Shown: positions 1 through 13,028 of the stretch, one piece after another | Position numbering within the stretch: position 1 is the stretch's first letter | How the letters are laid out: every line of letters begins with the position of its first letter | Assembly (NCBI GenBank): GCA_027886175.1 | Contig: JAJNNQ010000024.1 | Location: 5,936,001 to 6,000,000, forward strand | Reading direction: 5' to 3' | Length of the DNA stretch: 64,000 nt | Source of the DNA: Phylloscopus collybita | Taxonomy: Eukaryota > Chordata > Aves > Passeriformes > Phylloscopidae | Notes under the pieces: generated by a model | Databases searched by the model: none | What the model was told of the DNA's origin: nothing | The model's input: only the letters and a program-made list of their open reading frames with translations | Program-made: the position numbers and the translations under genes

Positions 1-29
1 CTGTGTGTTTGTTGACAGAATCCTTACCT

Positions 30-49
30 GCCAAAGCTGTTGCTTTGGC
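30..49. repeat. Small hairpin, 8-bp stem
   Basis: GCCAAAGC (30-37) and GCTTTGGC (42-49) are perfect reverse complements around the loop TGTT. It lies close to the other inverted repeats of the first 210 bases. On its own it is weak evidence of function. Confidence 0.5.
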
Positions 50-107
50 AAATTGAGTCATTCAGCGACCTCTTTGCAGTTGTGTGGTCACTTAAGAATG
101 GACTGAC

Positions 108-176
108 ACACCAGAATTATTGAAAGTATTTGCTCTACCTGCTATTTTGCATGCTGTTCTTTCAGAATTCTGGTGT
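108..176. repeat. Inverted repeat, 11-bp perfect arms
   Basis: The arms ACACCAGAATT (108-118) and AATTCTGGTGT (166-176) are perfect reverse complements separated by 47 bases. Allowing a small gap, the pairing extends inward, because TGAAAG (121-126) faces CTTTCA (159-164). A second, tighter hairpin follows immediately at 182-207. No function is known to me; it could be a remnant of a small hairpin-forming transposon or a structured RNA segment. Confidence 0.6.
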
Positions 177-181
177 CATGA

Positions 182-207
182 TTATTTGGTCTCAGAAGAC
201 CAAATAA
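182..207. repeat. Perfect 11-bp-stem hairpin
   Basis: TTATTTGGTCT (182-192) and AGACCAAATAA (197-207) pair perfectly around the 4-base loop CAGA. A perfect 11-bp stem with a tight loop is rare by chance. It is shorter than a typical microRNA precursor arm unless the flanks also pair, and I saw no clear extension of the stem. Confidence 0.65.
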
Positions 208-3200
208 GCTCCTTAGCAATTTTCCTAACCTGATTCCCCTCAGCCATTTTCTTGTTCCATGTTCAACATCATCTCCTCTGATTGAAACGAGGCACAGAGT
301 ATTTATCCAGTTTTTGGTCTGTACCCAGATTATCTTTAATCTCTGTCCTTCCTGCATAGTAACTCCATTCCCCTCAGTTTACTTTAATATCTTTTGCCAA
401 GCCTAATTTTCACTGTAAGTCTGCATTTGTTAATTTCTAAGACACAGCTTAATTTGATGCTCAGTTCTTTCTTGTTGGTCCTTCATACCCAACATCTGTT
501 CTCATTGCCACTGTTCAGCCTACTTGGGTGAGCCTATTTACACATTTAAAGGAGCAATCAAAGATTCAAACGGTGGAAAAACACATTTTCTAAATGTGGT
601 ACTGCACTGTGCCTCACAGCTTCCAGGTCAAGTTATTCTAGCAGCTTGTTTTTGTTGTCCTAAAGGAAACTCTCATTAGACAGATGCAACATTCCCTTTG
701 CTTACTTAGCATTGCTTAGTATGTACCATTTTCTGTTTATATGTGGCTTTCAAGCTATGTTCTGCGTGAAATACTCATTTGTGTTCTAGAATGATTTATG
801 TGGCTTTACGTGGCGTCTATATTCACTCCTAAATGGTGATGAAATGCAACTTCTCTATTTACTCCATGGATGACATTTATGGACTGAGCAAAAATGAATG
901 TGAAGTACTCTGGAAATTCAGAAGAGAAACACAACAGTAGTATTGGTTTCCTCGTGGTAGACGTAATTTTTGATATGCTGGTGTAAAATGAACACTAACC
1001 AGAATTTCAGCAAAAAATAAACTTTTATAATAAGGACAGTAAATTAAACTGAGATACATTTATGCTAACGCAGAAGTTTTCAACTCTGTTTTGTACCTGT
1101 GTTTTGCTAATTTCGTTCCTCATATTCTCCACCTGCTCCCACACATCTAATAACTCCTTATTTAATGTTGCCTTTTGTTGTCTCCCATCATGTTTCTCTT
1201 TCACTCCCTTGAATTCCCTCTCTTCTCCTACTGCAGTTTGTTTTCAGCTCCTACTTTCGGAGTCATTTCTTGCTTCAACTGACTGCCATCATAGAACTAA
1301 GCAGGTTTTGCCGTGGATATTTTGTGACAGGCAACTTGGAGCGCTGTAAGGTCTCTTGCCACCTCGGTGTGAGGGGAGGGGAAGCTGTCCTTTGCAGCAT
1401 CTGTTGCCTAGCAATGTTTCTCAGGTGCCGTTTGCTGTGCTGCATTGTGATCAAAGCTGGAGAGGCTGAGCGTAAGGGAAGGCGAAAATGGGCTGGAAAA
1501 ACACCGCAGTCAAAGCCCTGGGTGCAACATCCGTGATTTTTACATGACAGTGGAGAGGCCCGGTGCCGTCACATGCAAAAGGCTTCACTCTGCTTCCCAA
1601 GTGCACGGCACTCCTTGGAAGAGAGCAAGCAGCGTCAGCATCCAGCAGCTCTCTGCTGGGCCGTGTGGCACGGCTCTGCCCGTTCAGGAGTCAAACTGAT
1701 ACAGCTCAGCCTGGATTTCTGGGTTTTTCCCATCACCTGAGACGTTTTCACTCACCATCAGGTGGCATTGGAACCAGAGCCCAAGGAGGCAGCATGTTTC
1801 CTACACGGTGCATTGGTACAGGTGGCATGGAGCACCCTGAGAAGCTCTACTGCTTTTCATCCAGGCATTGTTCAGAGATCCAGGTGTGGTTTTGATGTAG
1901 CAGACCATCACTGTGACCCATCTGAGCTCTTTCATGACATGCCAACTCACTCACTCCAGGCCCCCACTAAAGTTCCCCGTACTTTAGCACTGAGCATGTT
2001 GTTTTAAGGCTTAAAAGAGGCATAGATTAAATCTTGTGTAAGAAGGATTTGTTAATATGGATGATGCCCAAGTTACTGACACATCAGACTAAGTTTTAGT
2101 TCTGAGATGATACTAATAACAACAACACTACACAAACTTAGATGGAGTGGTTAGTGGCATGCATGGTATTACAGGGAAAGTGAGATTAATCATCCTTGCA
2201 AAACCAATCCTCTCTCAGTGACATCATCAGGATGTGAATATCTAGATTAAGACAGTATGGCCCCAGCCTAACATAGCATTTTCCAAAGCTGTGTTTGTAG
2301 TTTGGGTGTTTGGGTTATTGCAGTGGGACTGAGAATTAATTTAGGCATTCATACAAGTGTTTTATCTATGAAGTGACCCCTGAATAGAAACATGGGCATG
2401 TACTCTGTTGTTAAAAAATTGCATTCTCTGTGTGGCAGATAAAATTCCAGGGATAAAGATAAGTAAATCATCATAAAGAGAAAACTTCTCAGAAATCCAG
2501 AAAGGTTAGGGTACAGTACCTAAAAAATAATCTCTCGGTAATCTCTTCTCTTTCTTTAAGGTTCACAAAATAAAGGATTTCATCACCCTGTCTTGCAAAA
2601 GTGTGAAAAGGAAACATGGTAGAAAGGTGATTTTGAATTGCACTTAAAACTTTCAGCACTGCTAAAGAGTTAAGCAGATAAGTATCTTCCCTAACTAACC
2701 AGCTGCCAAGCAAAACTCTTCAGTGTTTTTGGAACTTCACAATGACATTTCATATACCATGCTTTTGGCATATGAACAAAATCCATACCCTGCTGCTTCT
2801 CCCTCTCCTGATACTTCCTCAATTAGAAAGATCTTAGTTATTTTTCACAGTTTTATGTATTATATTTCATAAAAAGAAAATGAGACTTTCATGGAAAGGG
2901 GTAAGTAATAGCATACACACCCAACTCCATGATTCCTCTGTTTTCAGATTTCAGCCATTCTATAGTGCATGTGAGTTTCCAGTTTAAACTGATCATTTGT
3001 TAGATACTATTTTAACAACAAGAAGAGTCTGATGTTTTGTTGACTGGAGACACTTTAATTGAAAGGCTTCATTTGCAGCAGCCTTTTCCTTAACTTTCTG
3101 AGCTTGAAACAGCAGTTTTTCTGTCTGTGTTTCATGTCTGGTTTGAAGTTTTCTCAGGAAGGTGTTTCTACAGTTCTTCACAAGAAAGCAAGGGAATGAG

Positions 3201-6200
3201 CTTTCAGAAGTAACAGATACAGGACTTTGAGTCTGAAGCTATTTTCCTTTGCAAGGATGGAGGAGGGAAAGGAGATGGAAATGAGATGGTAACAGTAGAG
3301 TTATAGTTGTACTGAGAGTCTCACTGATCCCTATTCTGGTCTTGGACTTTCTCGAGCTTCCACAAAATATGCCTTATAAATCAATAAATTAGTGAAGGCT
3401 TTTCCTGCTCTTTAAACTTGGGAGGGAAAACATTAATCTCCCTGCTTTTGAAAGCTTGCCTACAGTGCAAGTTATGAGAAATTATGGTTTTATTTGAAAA
3501 TTTTTGCACAGCAAGTAATAGCCAAGATTGGTCATTCCTCACTACCGTTTTAAATCTGTGCTGCAGTGCATCTTTGATACCACAGCACCCCCAAAAAAGT
3601 TAGCCTCATGATTTGTTAGTCTCATCTTGAAGGGCTGAGACAATTTGTTGTGGCATTTTTCCTGCTCAGAGGGGTGGAGAAAAACCATATAAGAAGCTCT
3701 GGGAATGCTGGGATGGGAGACCAATGTAGAGTCAAAAATCTTCTGGATCATTCACGTGTCTTTTCAAACCATGCCAATTTTCCAGTTGTTGCCAGCAGCA
3801 GGGAAGGAAGGTGGTGCAGTGAGATCCTTGTGGGGTGTGCTGTGGCACAGATGGGTGGCCACAACAGTCAGTGGCTTTATCAGTCTGGACAAAGGAGGGT
3901 AAAGTCTAAGGGGTAGCCTTTGTGAGCTCTGCCTGCACCAAATGGACTTCCAGTTGCTCAGTTTCTGGGCTTAGGAAATCAGTGTGAATTTTTAGGAATG
4001 GATGTGATGTGGGATGAGGGTATATAACAATGGTATAAGCATGAATATCCACCAGCTACATTTTGGACTCTTTCTGCAGCCCCCCTTTCACTGTGAGTGG
4101 AGCTCTGCTCCCTGGCACAGGGTGGCTGGGCAGGACCAGGCATCCTGCTGTTTTCCTGGGAGACATATTCTATCCTCTGGTCATCCACTAGTTTGTGGTG
4201 TCTCTTGCTGGCTGGGCAAAATAAAATTTCAGCTGTACTTTGTGGCTGCAATGGAATGAAACTTTGGAAGAGTGGAAGAACAAAGGAGGTGCTTGCTGCA
4301 GAGCCAGAGGTAACAGAGCAAGGCTTGTTGACTGGGTTTTGCACAAGGGCTGTGGCAGCAAGAAGACGGCATTTTCCATGGATAAAAGGTGTGTTCAGAG
4401 ACACTTTACACAGCTGGTGATGCTGCCTCTGGTGCCCCTGTGAGTAGTTGTGAAGCCTAGTTGATCATAAGTGCCTCGTCTTCTTAATTTTCATCTACAA
4501 GCTCCACTGAATCTTTATTACCCTGCCTGAACGCTTTTCCAGTGTTTCTGAAGAAGGGCAGGGCATTACTTTCACAGCCCAAGTGATTTTATGGAAAGGA
4601 TTGAACTCAGGTCAACAACAACTCATCCATAAGATGTGCAAGCTTTAGGGAACTGAAACATAAACCCTACCAGAAATGGCACAGCCACCTAATTCAGTGT
4701 AACCATGTGGATGTGGAAAACTTTAAAATGATCAAATTAATTCTAACTTTTGCTCTTTCTCTGAGAAGAAAGCATGATGTTATATGTCTTTCCTAGAAGC
4801 TTTGCTTTTCCTCTTAGTGCTGAAGAAAAGTGAGAGGCTGTTGCATTCTGGAGGGATGAGAGCTCAGTATTCAGTGCTGAGTGTGCACAGCCTGTGCATT
4901 GCTGTCTGTGAGGGGCAGGGCTTCATTAAGGAATGGTTGAGGGTGACCATATGGCATCCAAGTATTTTCCAATTTTGTTTCTGCACTATCTTCAAAAGCA
5001 ATTTTTTCATATCCCTGCCTCTTACAATTCTTTTTTTTTTTCCTGATTTCTCTTTTCCCTGATTTTATTTTATCCTCTCCTTCTACAAGGCCTTCCCTCA
5101 CTTTTTTTCTCCTTTTCTGGTCCCTGCCCAGACTCCAGGTTCTTATGTGTTCTGCCATTCCCTTTCCAGTTCCTGGCCCAGAAATCTGTCAGAGGTGCTG
5201 GAAAGTTGCTGGGACAGAACTGAAATGGTGGTAGAGTAGGGGAAGGAGTTAAAACTGAAGACTGGGAAGCTTTGAAAGAGAACACAATAGTTATTGTGCT
5301 AATTTTCATCTCCATAGCAACACTAATGCAATGTTTTTCCCTCACTCCTGGAATTCCCCTCCTATGGTCTCCTCCAGGGCTCAGCCTGGAGGCCAGCACT
5401 GGCACAGGGACTGGGAGGGTGCCTGTATGGCTTTGAATTGTTGGAAAATGGGTGAGATTTGAAGAAATCAGTAGTAACCTCCTGGTGCAACTCTATGGGC
5501 TACCTCTGAGGTGTGGGACAGATCTGATCAGGAGGTTTGTCACCAAGGAACAGAAAGGGTCCTGTTGAGATGGCAATGGCAGCTGGTGCAGCAGACAGCA
5601 ATTATTCTGTGGGGAGCTTCTCACTGAGGTTCTGTGAGGATGAGAGGTCAATGTTCCTTTTACAGGTGACCCCTCAGAGAGACACTCTTGCCTTTGAATG
5701 TATTATCTTTGAAATTTGGCTTTAGGTCATCTGAAGGTCTGAGCCTTAGATTAGACATTTTGCACTATTTTTTTCTGAATTCAAATCACTAATAGAGTGA
5801 GACTGGTTAATGCAAACTGAGTATCTTAAAATCTGTAGGCATCTTTACATATCTTAGTTTGGGTAATGTATCTTGTAGAAGTGAAAGGTAGCTGAAAGAG
5901 CATCATTCAAACTGTAAAGCAAACTACAATCTCAATTGCATTTTCTCCTATACCTGATATCTTGGTAACCATGCTTGCATTACAATAAGCTTTGGGGTTT
6001 TTTTTAACCCTCATGATACCATCATACTGAGCTAGGAAAATCTGGGAGGGAGGAAACTTTTTGATACTCCAAAAATGCAAGTGTCCCCACACTGCTGAAC
6101 ACTGATGTGCCATTTGGAGAATGCCAGAGGGCAAACTTTGAAGAGGCATAAGAAGCATCAAGAGGGAGAGGGAGAAGAAAATGTTAGGAAGAGCTGTTGT

Positions 6201-9200
6201 GACAGATGGTGAGATGGTAGGCTGTTCTCAGATGGGAACATGTTGAAGAGTTTTGCTTCTCCAGTCTGGACAGCTTCTTGAGAACAGGCTGGGGGCAAAA
6301 ACATCCAGAAAGCTTCAGAACAGCTTTAATGTGTGAACTGTAACTGCTGGTGGAAAAGAGTCAGTAAGAAGCTTTCTCAGTAGCTGTAGTGGTTGAACAT
6401 GTTCTGGTAGCAGTGCTGGATGTCCATTAGGAGCCCTGGCTGGAATTCATTGTGCCTTGGCTGAGAAACATTAATGCTGTCCTCAAAACATGGGAATGCA
6501 ATGGTGATCTTCCTAATAATCCATCAGTGCCATTTGGGGCCAAACCAGCACCTCCTGGGAGCTTTTTTTGTCAATGGACCTTGACTTCTCTTGCAGTGGT
6601 GGAGTATCCAGGTGTTCCCTTCTGGGCTCCTGGCACTGCTGGATGTTACCATCAGCTCTGGGACTGCTCTGGCAGCACAGAGCTGTTCCTTTTGAGAAGA
6701 TCTTTACTAAGATTCCTCAGGTTTGGACTAAGATGAGATCTCTAGGAAGGTGTGTAGTTCTGCAGTTGGAACGCTGCGGTGTTTAAAGTCGGAATGTCAC
6801 ACAGGTACCTCATGGAATCAGGGAGCTTGCAGGCAAACTGACGGCTCGGTGAAGGAAAGCTGCAGGAAAGTTAACTCAAAACACAGAACTGCTTTCTGTG
6901 TCAGCTGACTCTGAAGTAAAAGTGATGTCATTTTCAAGCAAATGTTCCATTTCACCAAAAGTTTATACTTACTACTCTTACATACCCTTCTTAGCCTGCA
7001 AACATGAGGCATTTGTTTTAAAAAAGAAAATTAAATCAGGAACAAACCTGGGCATCTTTTACTTCCTCCACTACCTTCTGTCCATCCCTTCTCCCATCTT
7101 TAAATCCCATAGCCTTAATACCCAAATTAGAGACCTTCCTCTCCCCACATACTCAGAGCCTAGAGCGTACATGTAGTTTGCAGAGCACTGAGTGGGCTTA
7201 ATGTACCATCAGGCTGGAACGTGTTAGGAGCTAATTCTGGGATGCATGAGCACAGGAATTGTCATGGGAACACAGCCTATAATCAAGAAGGATAAAAATT
7301 CCAGTAGGAAACCAGGCTACGGGAGACTTCCATCATGTTGCTCAAAACAACCCTGGAGAGAGAATTATTTTGCAATTATTTCAAAGGAGACTCCATGCCG
7401 TGGAAACCCCTGACAAAGCAAATTGCTTGTAATTAATAAAAGAGGGGACTTTAAAAGAGTAATTTCTTCTAGTTATGCCCAAAGACATAAACATGACCTT
7501 CTTCTAGACCCACTAATAAGAAAAAAAAACCCAAAAAAACTGGGCAGTCAGTTTCCCTCTGACTAAAACTCAGCTAGTAAACATTGTGCAAAAATATATT
7601 TTCTCACTTTTTTTTTTGACTGACAGAAAGGAAGGTTTGAATTAGCCTACCACATAGCCAGATGCTTCCTTTTAATCCAGTTTCCTTGGGAAATAACAGT
7701 TACAAGATTGTGCCATTGTCAGTTCCCATGAGCTCCTTTTGAACTCATTGCCCAGTTTCAACTAAACTTGCAGAGAGATCAAGAGTCCCTCTGCCTTTGA
7801 TGGAAAAAAAAGCAGATACAAGGCAAGCCCCTGTTAATGGAAAGGCCACAGCATGTGTTCAACATATTATTAGACATTAGAGAATCTGTGTGAGGGAACA
7901 GAAGGACTGAAAACTTTTGTAAGAACAAAAACTACAGCAAGCAAGCTTCAAAAGTGTCACTGCTCGGATAACTTTTTGGGAGTTGCTGTACTAAGCTCTA
8001 TGATCTAAGTACTTGTAATTGTTTTCTAATTTCAACCTGTGCAGGGCCTCCTGATAATTAAAGTGTCAACGTCCCAGTGATGAAAAGCCACATTGAAAAT
8101 CAATGTTCAGTTGCCATTGCTGCTTGCAGAGAAAACAGAAAGGTCTTGTGGAGGTCTGCAGAACCAGCTGTGAAAGCCTTCTGTCAGCTTGGTGGGAGGG
8201 GAGAGCTGCAAGACCAAACCACCATTTGCCAATTCTCCTCCTTTAAACTTATGGCTGGCTGTGGAGAAAATCAGAGGCATGTCTCTTATGTGGAGACCTC
8301 CAGAACTGCATGTCCTGCTTAAAACTTATTTGCAGGTATTTTGCCTGTTCCCATACCAAGAGAACAGACTGAATAACCCTGACTCGAAGCTGCAGGGAAG
8401 CTCCTCACAGGAAGATCAGTCAGTGTCAGAAATGGCACATCCTTACAGAGCTCAAGTACCTTTTACTGTTCAATGTGGTTTTTATTCCCAGTTCTTTGTT
8501 AATGAGGGGAATGCTCCTCACCTTGCTTTATGAGTAAGGACAGTGAGATGCAGGGAGACTAAATGGTGACACCAAGGTCACAGATTTTGGCAGAGGATGA
8601 AGTTAAACCCAAACCCTCTGAGCTGTGGGCTGGCAGTGACTCTGAGAACTGTAGGAAGGGGCAGCCTCGGTCTCTCTGCAGGGTGGAAAGTTTTTCCATG
8701 TGCTCTCTTCCCTCCTTCTTTTCTCAAACCAGCTCTCTGATTCCTGCTTGCACTTTTTGACTGTGCTTTGGGCTACCAGGTTTCCCAGAACTGACCATTA
8801 TGCTGCCACTTTTGCAGTGACTTTTGAGTATAACCCAGTGTAAGACTTGGTATTACAAACCTACTTATAAAAATGCTTTGCTGCCTTCCCTTAGAGCATT
8901 CATAAACTGTGTCCAAAAATACTCCAAAGTAGTTGCTAATAGCCTAGATTGATTCTGACTGCATAAAAGAGAAGTAATTTCAAATTATGAAAATTAGCTA
9001 CTTACATAATTTGATTTATTCTGTTACAGTCTCTGTGAGGATTTAATCATGGTGCCTTATCCCCAGCTCTGCTGCTGCTGCTGAACTGACAGTATATCAC
9101 AAGTGTGATTCAGAAAGGTCTGGCAAGAATGCTGGGGTGGTATAAGGGAAAAACAGGTAGATGATATAGCAGAAGTTAAGTTTCAGTCTCTGGCTTGTAA

Positions 9201-12200
9201 TTATTCCAGCTTTTTCTCATCATCTGTGTTTATCCTACTGCATTTTGATTTAGCAGCTTCTTTAGGATCATGTTTAATATGTATATTTGCAATCTGATTA
9301 CAACTTTTACTGGAATTCCTCTCAGTCTCAGACTTGCTGGACTTTTGCAATCCATGAACGATTCCTCTGCCTCAGAAATGACTTTTCTGTATCCCCACTC
9401 CACACAGGCAGGCACTGTGCCCAAGTCCAGCCCAGCAGCTCCTGCCTCTTGCTAAGGAAGATGCACCCTGCAGCCAATTGCAGATGCTGGCATGGAGCAC
9501 ATTCATAAGTACCAGACAAGGAGAATAAAGGGGTGCTGGTGGCATGCCTGTGTCTGAGAGGCAGCAAGTTAACAGCAGGATAACCTGTTTAAATAAGGAT
9601 TTAATTCTGCAATCAGACACAGAGCCCCATGGCACAGTCTCTGGTACAGCCTCCTCCCTATCACAGAGAATCTAAATCTGAAAAACAGAGACTGCACTAG
9701 GAATATTTTTATCTTCACAATTTATTTGTTAAGGTATTACCTTTGCTCTGATAGGGACCCTTCTACCTCCCACTGGCCTCTGCAATCACTCAGCTAAAAC
9801 GGGGCAAGAAACAGACAAGCACTTGCACAAAGAACATTGTGAATTGAGCAAGGGGTACTTAGAAGTAACCTGGAACCTAAATTTGCAAACAAACCTAGGG
9901 ATAAGAGGAGCTGGATAACCTTCCAGAAGGCAGAAGGATCTTTTGAATCGCCTCTTTAGTTCCTTTAAGGCATTATCATCACTTTGATCTAAATTGAATT
10001 GACTCCAAGCCAGTTTATTGCAATGTATGAGCTGCTCCCCTGTAGATGCTGGAGATAAGGCTCTTGTCTGAGAGCTCAGAGTGACACAGTTCCCCCTCAA
10101 AGGCACCAAATGAGAGGTGAGAACAGATCCCTGTAGTTCCCTCCACTACAGAGACAGAAGAAAAAGTGATTCTCACTTTCAGGATAGGTTTTAGAGTTGG
10201 ATGAGGATGCAAAGAAAGAAAGGTCTTGTTTACCCCTTGCTTTCGCCTCCCTACCCTCAACCAAAACTCCTTCTCTTCCCTGGGTGGGAGATAGCTGTGT
10301 CTGAGAAGGAGAACAGTTCTCCCCACAAGGCCCTCTGCACCCCTCCTGGATTATTTCCTTGTTGCAATTCAGCTGTTTCTGAGCTGGCAGCAATTGCAGG
10401 CAGGAAGAGTAAAGAAAGGAGTGGCAAAGTCTTCTTTACTGAGAGCAAGAGCAATACTCCTTGATCATTGACTGCTAGAGCTCTTTAAAAGGCAGAACAC
10501 CCTGCAATTGCATTTGACAGGTGTTGGGCCAAAAGATTTGTAACAGGAAATATGAGGGGTATGATCTGTTCTCATTACCACAAAAAGAAGGGGTTTGTTT
10601 CAGTCAGGACAAACAAGTCTTTCATTTCCTGTCTTCTTTTATTACTTCACCAATTTATGAAATTCTTTATTTTTATTTTCTTAATATCCCTGCAATGCCT
10701 TAACTTTTTAGGTCAGTGACTCATACCTACAGCTGCGTAAGAGCAAACCTCTTCATATAAATGGCTTAATTTTCAGGCTGACCATGTAATTTTATCATTC
10801 TTCAAATGATCTATGCTTCTCTAGATTAAATGAATGAGTTTCCAGAAAGTGAATGTGTTTGGGCTCCACAGACAGAGCTTTATGTCAGGTTCCTGCCAAA
10901 GAAGTCTGCACAATATTGTCTCAATAAAAAATGAGAAAGTAAAAATCATTTAGTCACAGGTGTACTACACATTAAGATACAGAAAAGGCATCACTAAATT
11001 ATGTCATTACATAAGTAGTTCTCTCAGTAACAGTTAAGTGAACAAACTAGTTGGTCACAACTAAAAAAAGTGCAGCTTTTATGAAAAGAATTGGCAGTAA
11101 AAAAGTCAGAATTACACTTCTATGTGAAGTAAGTCCTGATGAGTTAAAGCAGCTCCTGAAGTTTCCAATGCTCCTTCTGGTATAAATGGTGCTTCATCCT
11201 GTATGTATTTTCAGCACATCTCTCTGTCTGCCTAACTTTAACTTAGGCTCTATGCTGTTGCGTTGAATTTCAGTCCAGATTTCTGTGCCATTTCCACCAA
11301 GGCACCTCCCAGATTTATGAGAGAAGTGAAGATATATGTACTGTTCCCTTCTTTCTTGGTCACGTACCTCTTTGATACATGGAAGCCAGAGCTCAGCAGA
11401 CTGATGCCTTCAGGTCAGAAAAATGGTTGCTTTGTCATCTTTCTGCGTTTAAGTCCATTTTAATTCTGCATTTTCTCAGATAAATTCTGGCCAAACCTGT
11501 TTTTCCAATATTTCACAAAGAGCTTTGCCACATGACTTTTTTGATGGAGCAGAGATGAGCAATTTCTAAAAAAGCCTGACTGTTATGAGCTGATGGGGGG
11601 TGTTGCAATGGCCCTGGTAACTGCAGAGGGTCACCAGTTTGTGCTCACCACACACCCGAGAAGTCAGTCAGCGTCATTGCTGTGTTATCTGGGGAGATGA
11701 GAGGCAAACTCCCTGACCTCCTGTATCATCCATAGGCAGGGGTTTGCCTCTCCCTCTGAATCAATAAAATTAAAAGGAGCTGTCACGTTTCCAGCCTCAC
11801 AGACTGCAGTGGGGTGGACACTCAGTAAAACCCAGGTGGTCCTGCAGGAGTAGAGACCACACGAGTCTTTAAAGGGAGAGAAGCATCTCTGTGGGTCTGC
11901 AGTGGAAAGCATTTTCCAAAGAGAATCAGGGCCCATCCTCCTCTTTCTCCATCCTTGCCTCAGGGTATGTCCAAATCAAGCAGGCCCAGTCCATTCTTGC
12001 AAGTGGATGCAACACAGACCCCGTGCTTCTGGTGTGCTGTTGTTCCCATTTATCCCGTGCTGCACCCAGCAGCCCTCACAAACAGGTCTCGACAAAGGAG
12101 AATTTAATGGGATTTGCTGCAAACGCATATTGGAAAAGGAGTAAGGAGTTTGCCAAAAACACGTTCCTCTCTTCATGTGGCCATAAATCCCTTGATTTGC

Positions 12201-13005
12201 TATCTATACTCTTTGATTCCAGCAGAGGTCAGCTCTGCCTGTGCTGGGGATGGGTAAAGCAGTTCAGAGGGTGGGTGCCTGCACACCTTGCAACACGAAG
12301 CGCTGCTTTCCTCCCACTGCCCCTCACAGCACTAACCTAAGCCCATTGCAGGCCCTCCTCCTAAATGGAGATAAAAGGGCTTTGAACCAGAGCATCTCTG
12401 TCTTCAGGACTGCCATAACAGCTGGTTAGAGAGCTCTTCTTGCTGCTGCTCTGTGGCTCTGAGCCTGTTTGAGAACAGCCTGTAACGAACAGAAGGAGCA
12501 GGAGACTGTGACAATGGTCCTTGGGGATGTTAAAACTGTTGCAAGATGAAAAACTCCCAAAGAGCAAAAAGTTATGTCTGGACTGTGCTTTCCACTTACT
12601 GAACTATTAGGGAAACAGAAATACTGCCATCCTGTTGCAACTATCTTCCTTTACTGCTGTATCAGGATTGTTAAAAAACCCCTAAATCTGTGCTCAGAAA
12701 TGTTTGGCTAAGGTTTATTCTGGAAAAAAAAATAAAAAATTGAGTATATCCACAAATAATTTTACTTCTTTAAATGGCATAATTTTGGTGGATATATGGT
12801 CCACTAGAATTATTATTTCCTCTATCAGTTACAGTGGTTCTTTAGCTCTTCAGAACATAAGACAAGAAACATTTTGAAGCTGAAGGCAGAATGTGTTGAC
12901 AAAAACTCTCTAGTTTAATCATATAACCCTGAAAATGTCCAAGACACATTTTAATCCTATTTTCTTTTTCAAAGATTAAATTATTGCTACACTGGAGAAT
13001 TTCTG

Positions 13006-13028
13006 TTAATTGTCATTAATGATTGACA
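13006..13028. promoter_or_regulatory. Candidate homeodomain/PBX-MEIS-like motif cluster
   Basis: Several TAAT cores (around 13007-13010 and 13016-13020) lead directly into TGATTGACA at 13020-13028. That sequence matches the established PBX-MEIS type composite core TGATTGACAG except for its last base. The surroundings are AT-rich unique sequence without repeats, as is typical of many developmental enhancers. This is motif matching only, and such motifs occur by chance in AT-rich DNA. Confidence 0.2.

Larger units (their letters stand above)
1..13005. other. Unique AT-rich noncoding DNA
   Basis: No gene was recognised in this stretch. Stops are frequent in all six frames and the few open frames are short and resemble no family I know. 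Apart from the inverted repeats at 108-207, it holds only short homopolymers (for example a T run near 5030-5042) and a (CTG)4 run near 9070. It also has some slightly GC-richer patches at about 1560-1950, 3640-4440 and 11890-12340. Those patches could hide exons or old decayed repeats, but I see no convincing splice-bounded frame in them. Intergenic or intronic DNA fits best. Confidence 0.6.

Noticed and set aside
3979..4404. 141-codon minus-strand frame
   Set aside because: Lies in a GC-richer patch with overlapping plus-strand frames and shows no known domain or splice support.
11891..12340. 149-codon plus-strand frame
   Set aside because: Overlapped by other frames on both strands; composition rich in Ser, Cys and Leu without any motif that I recognise.
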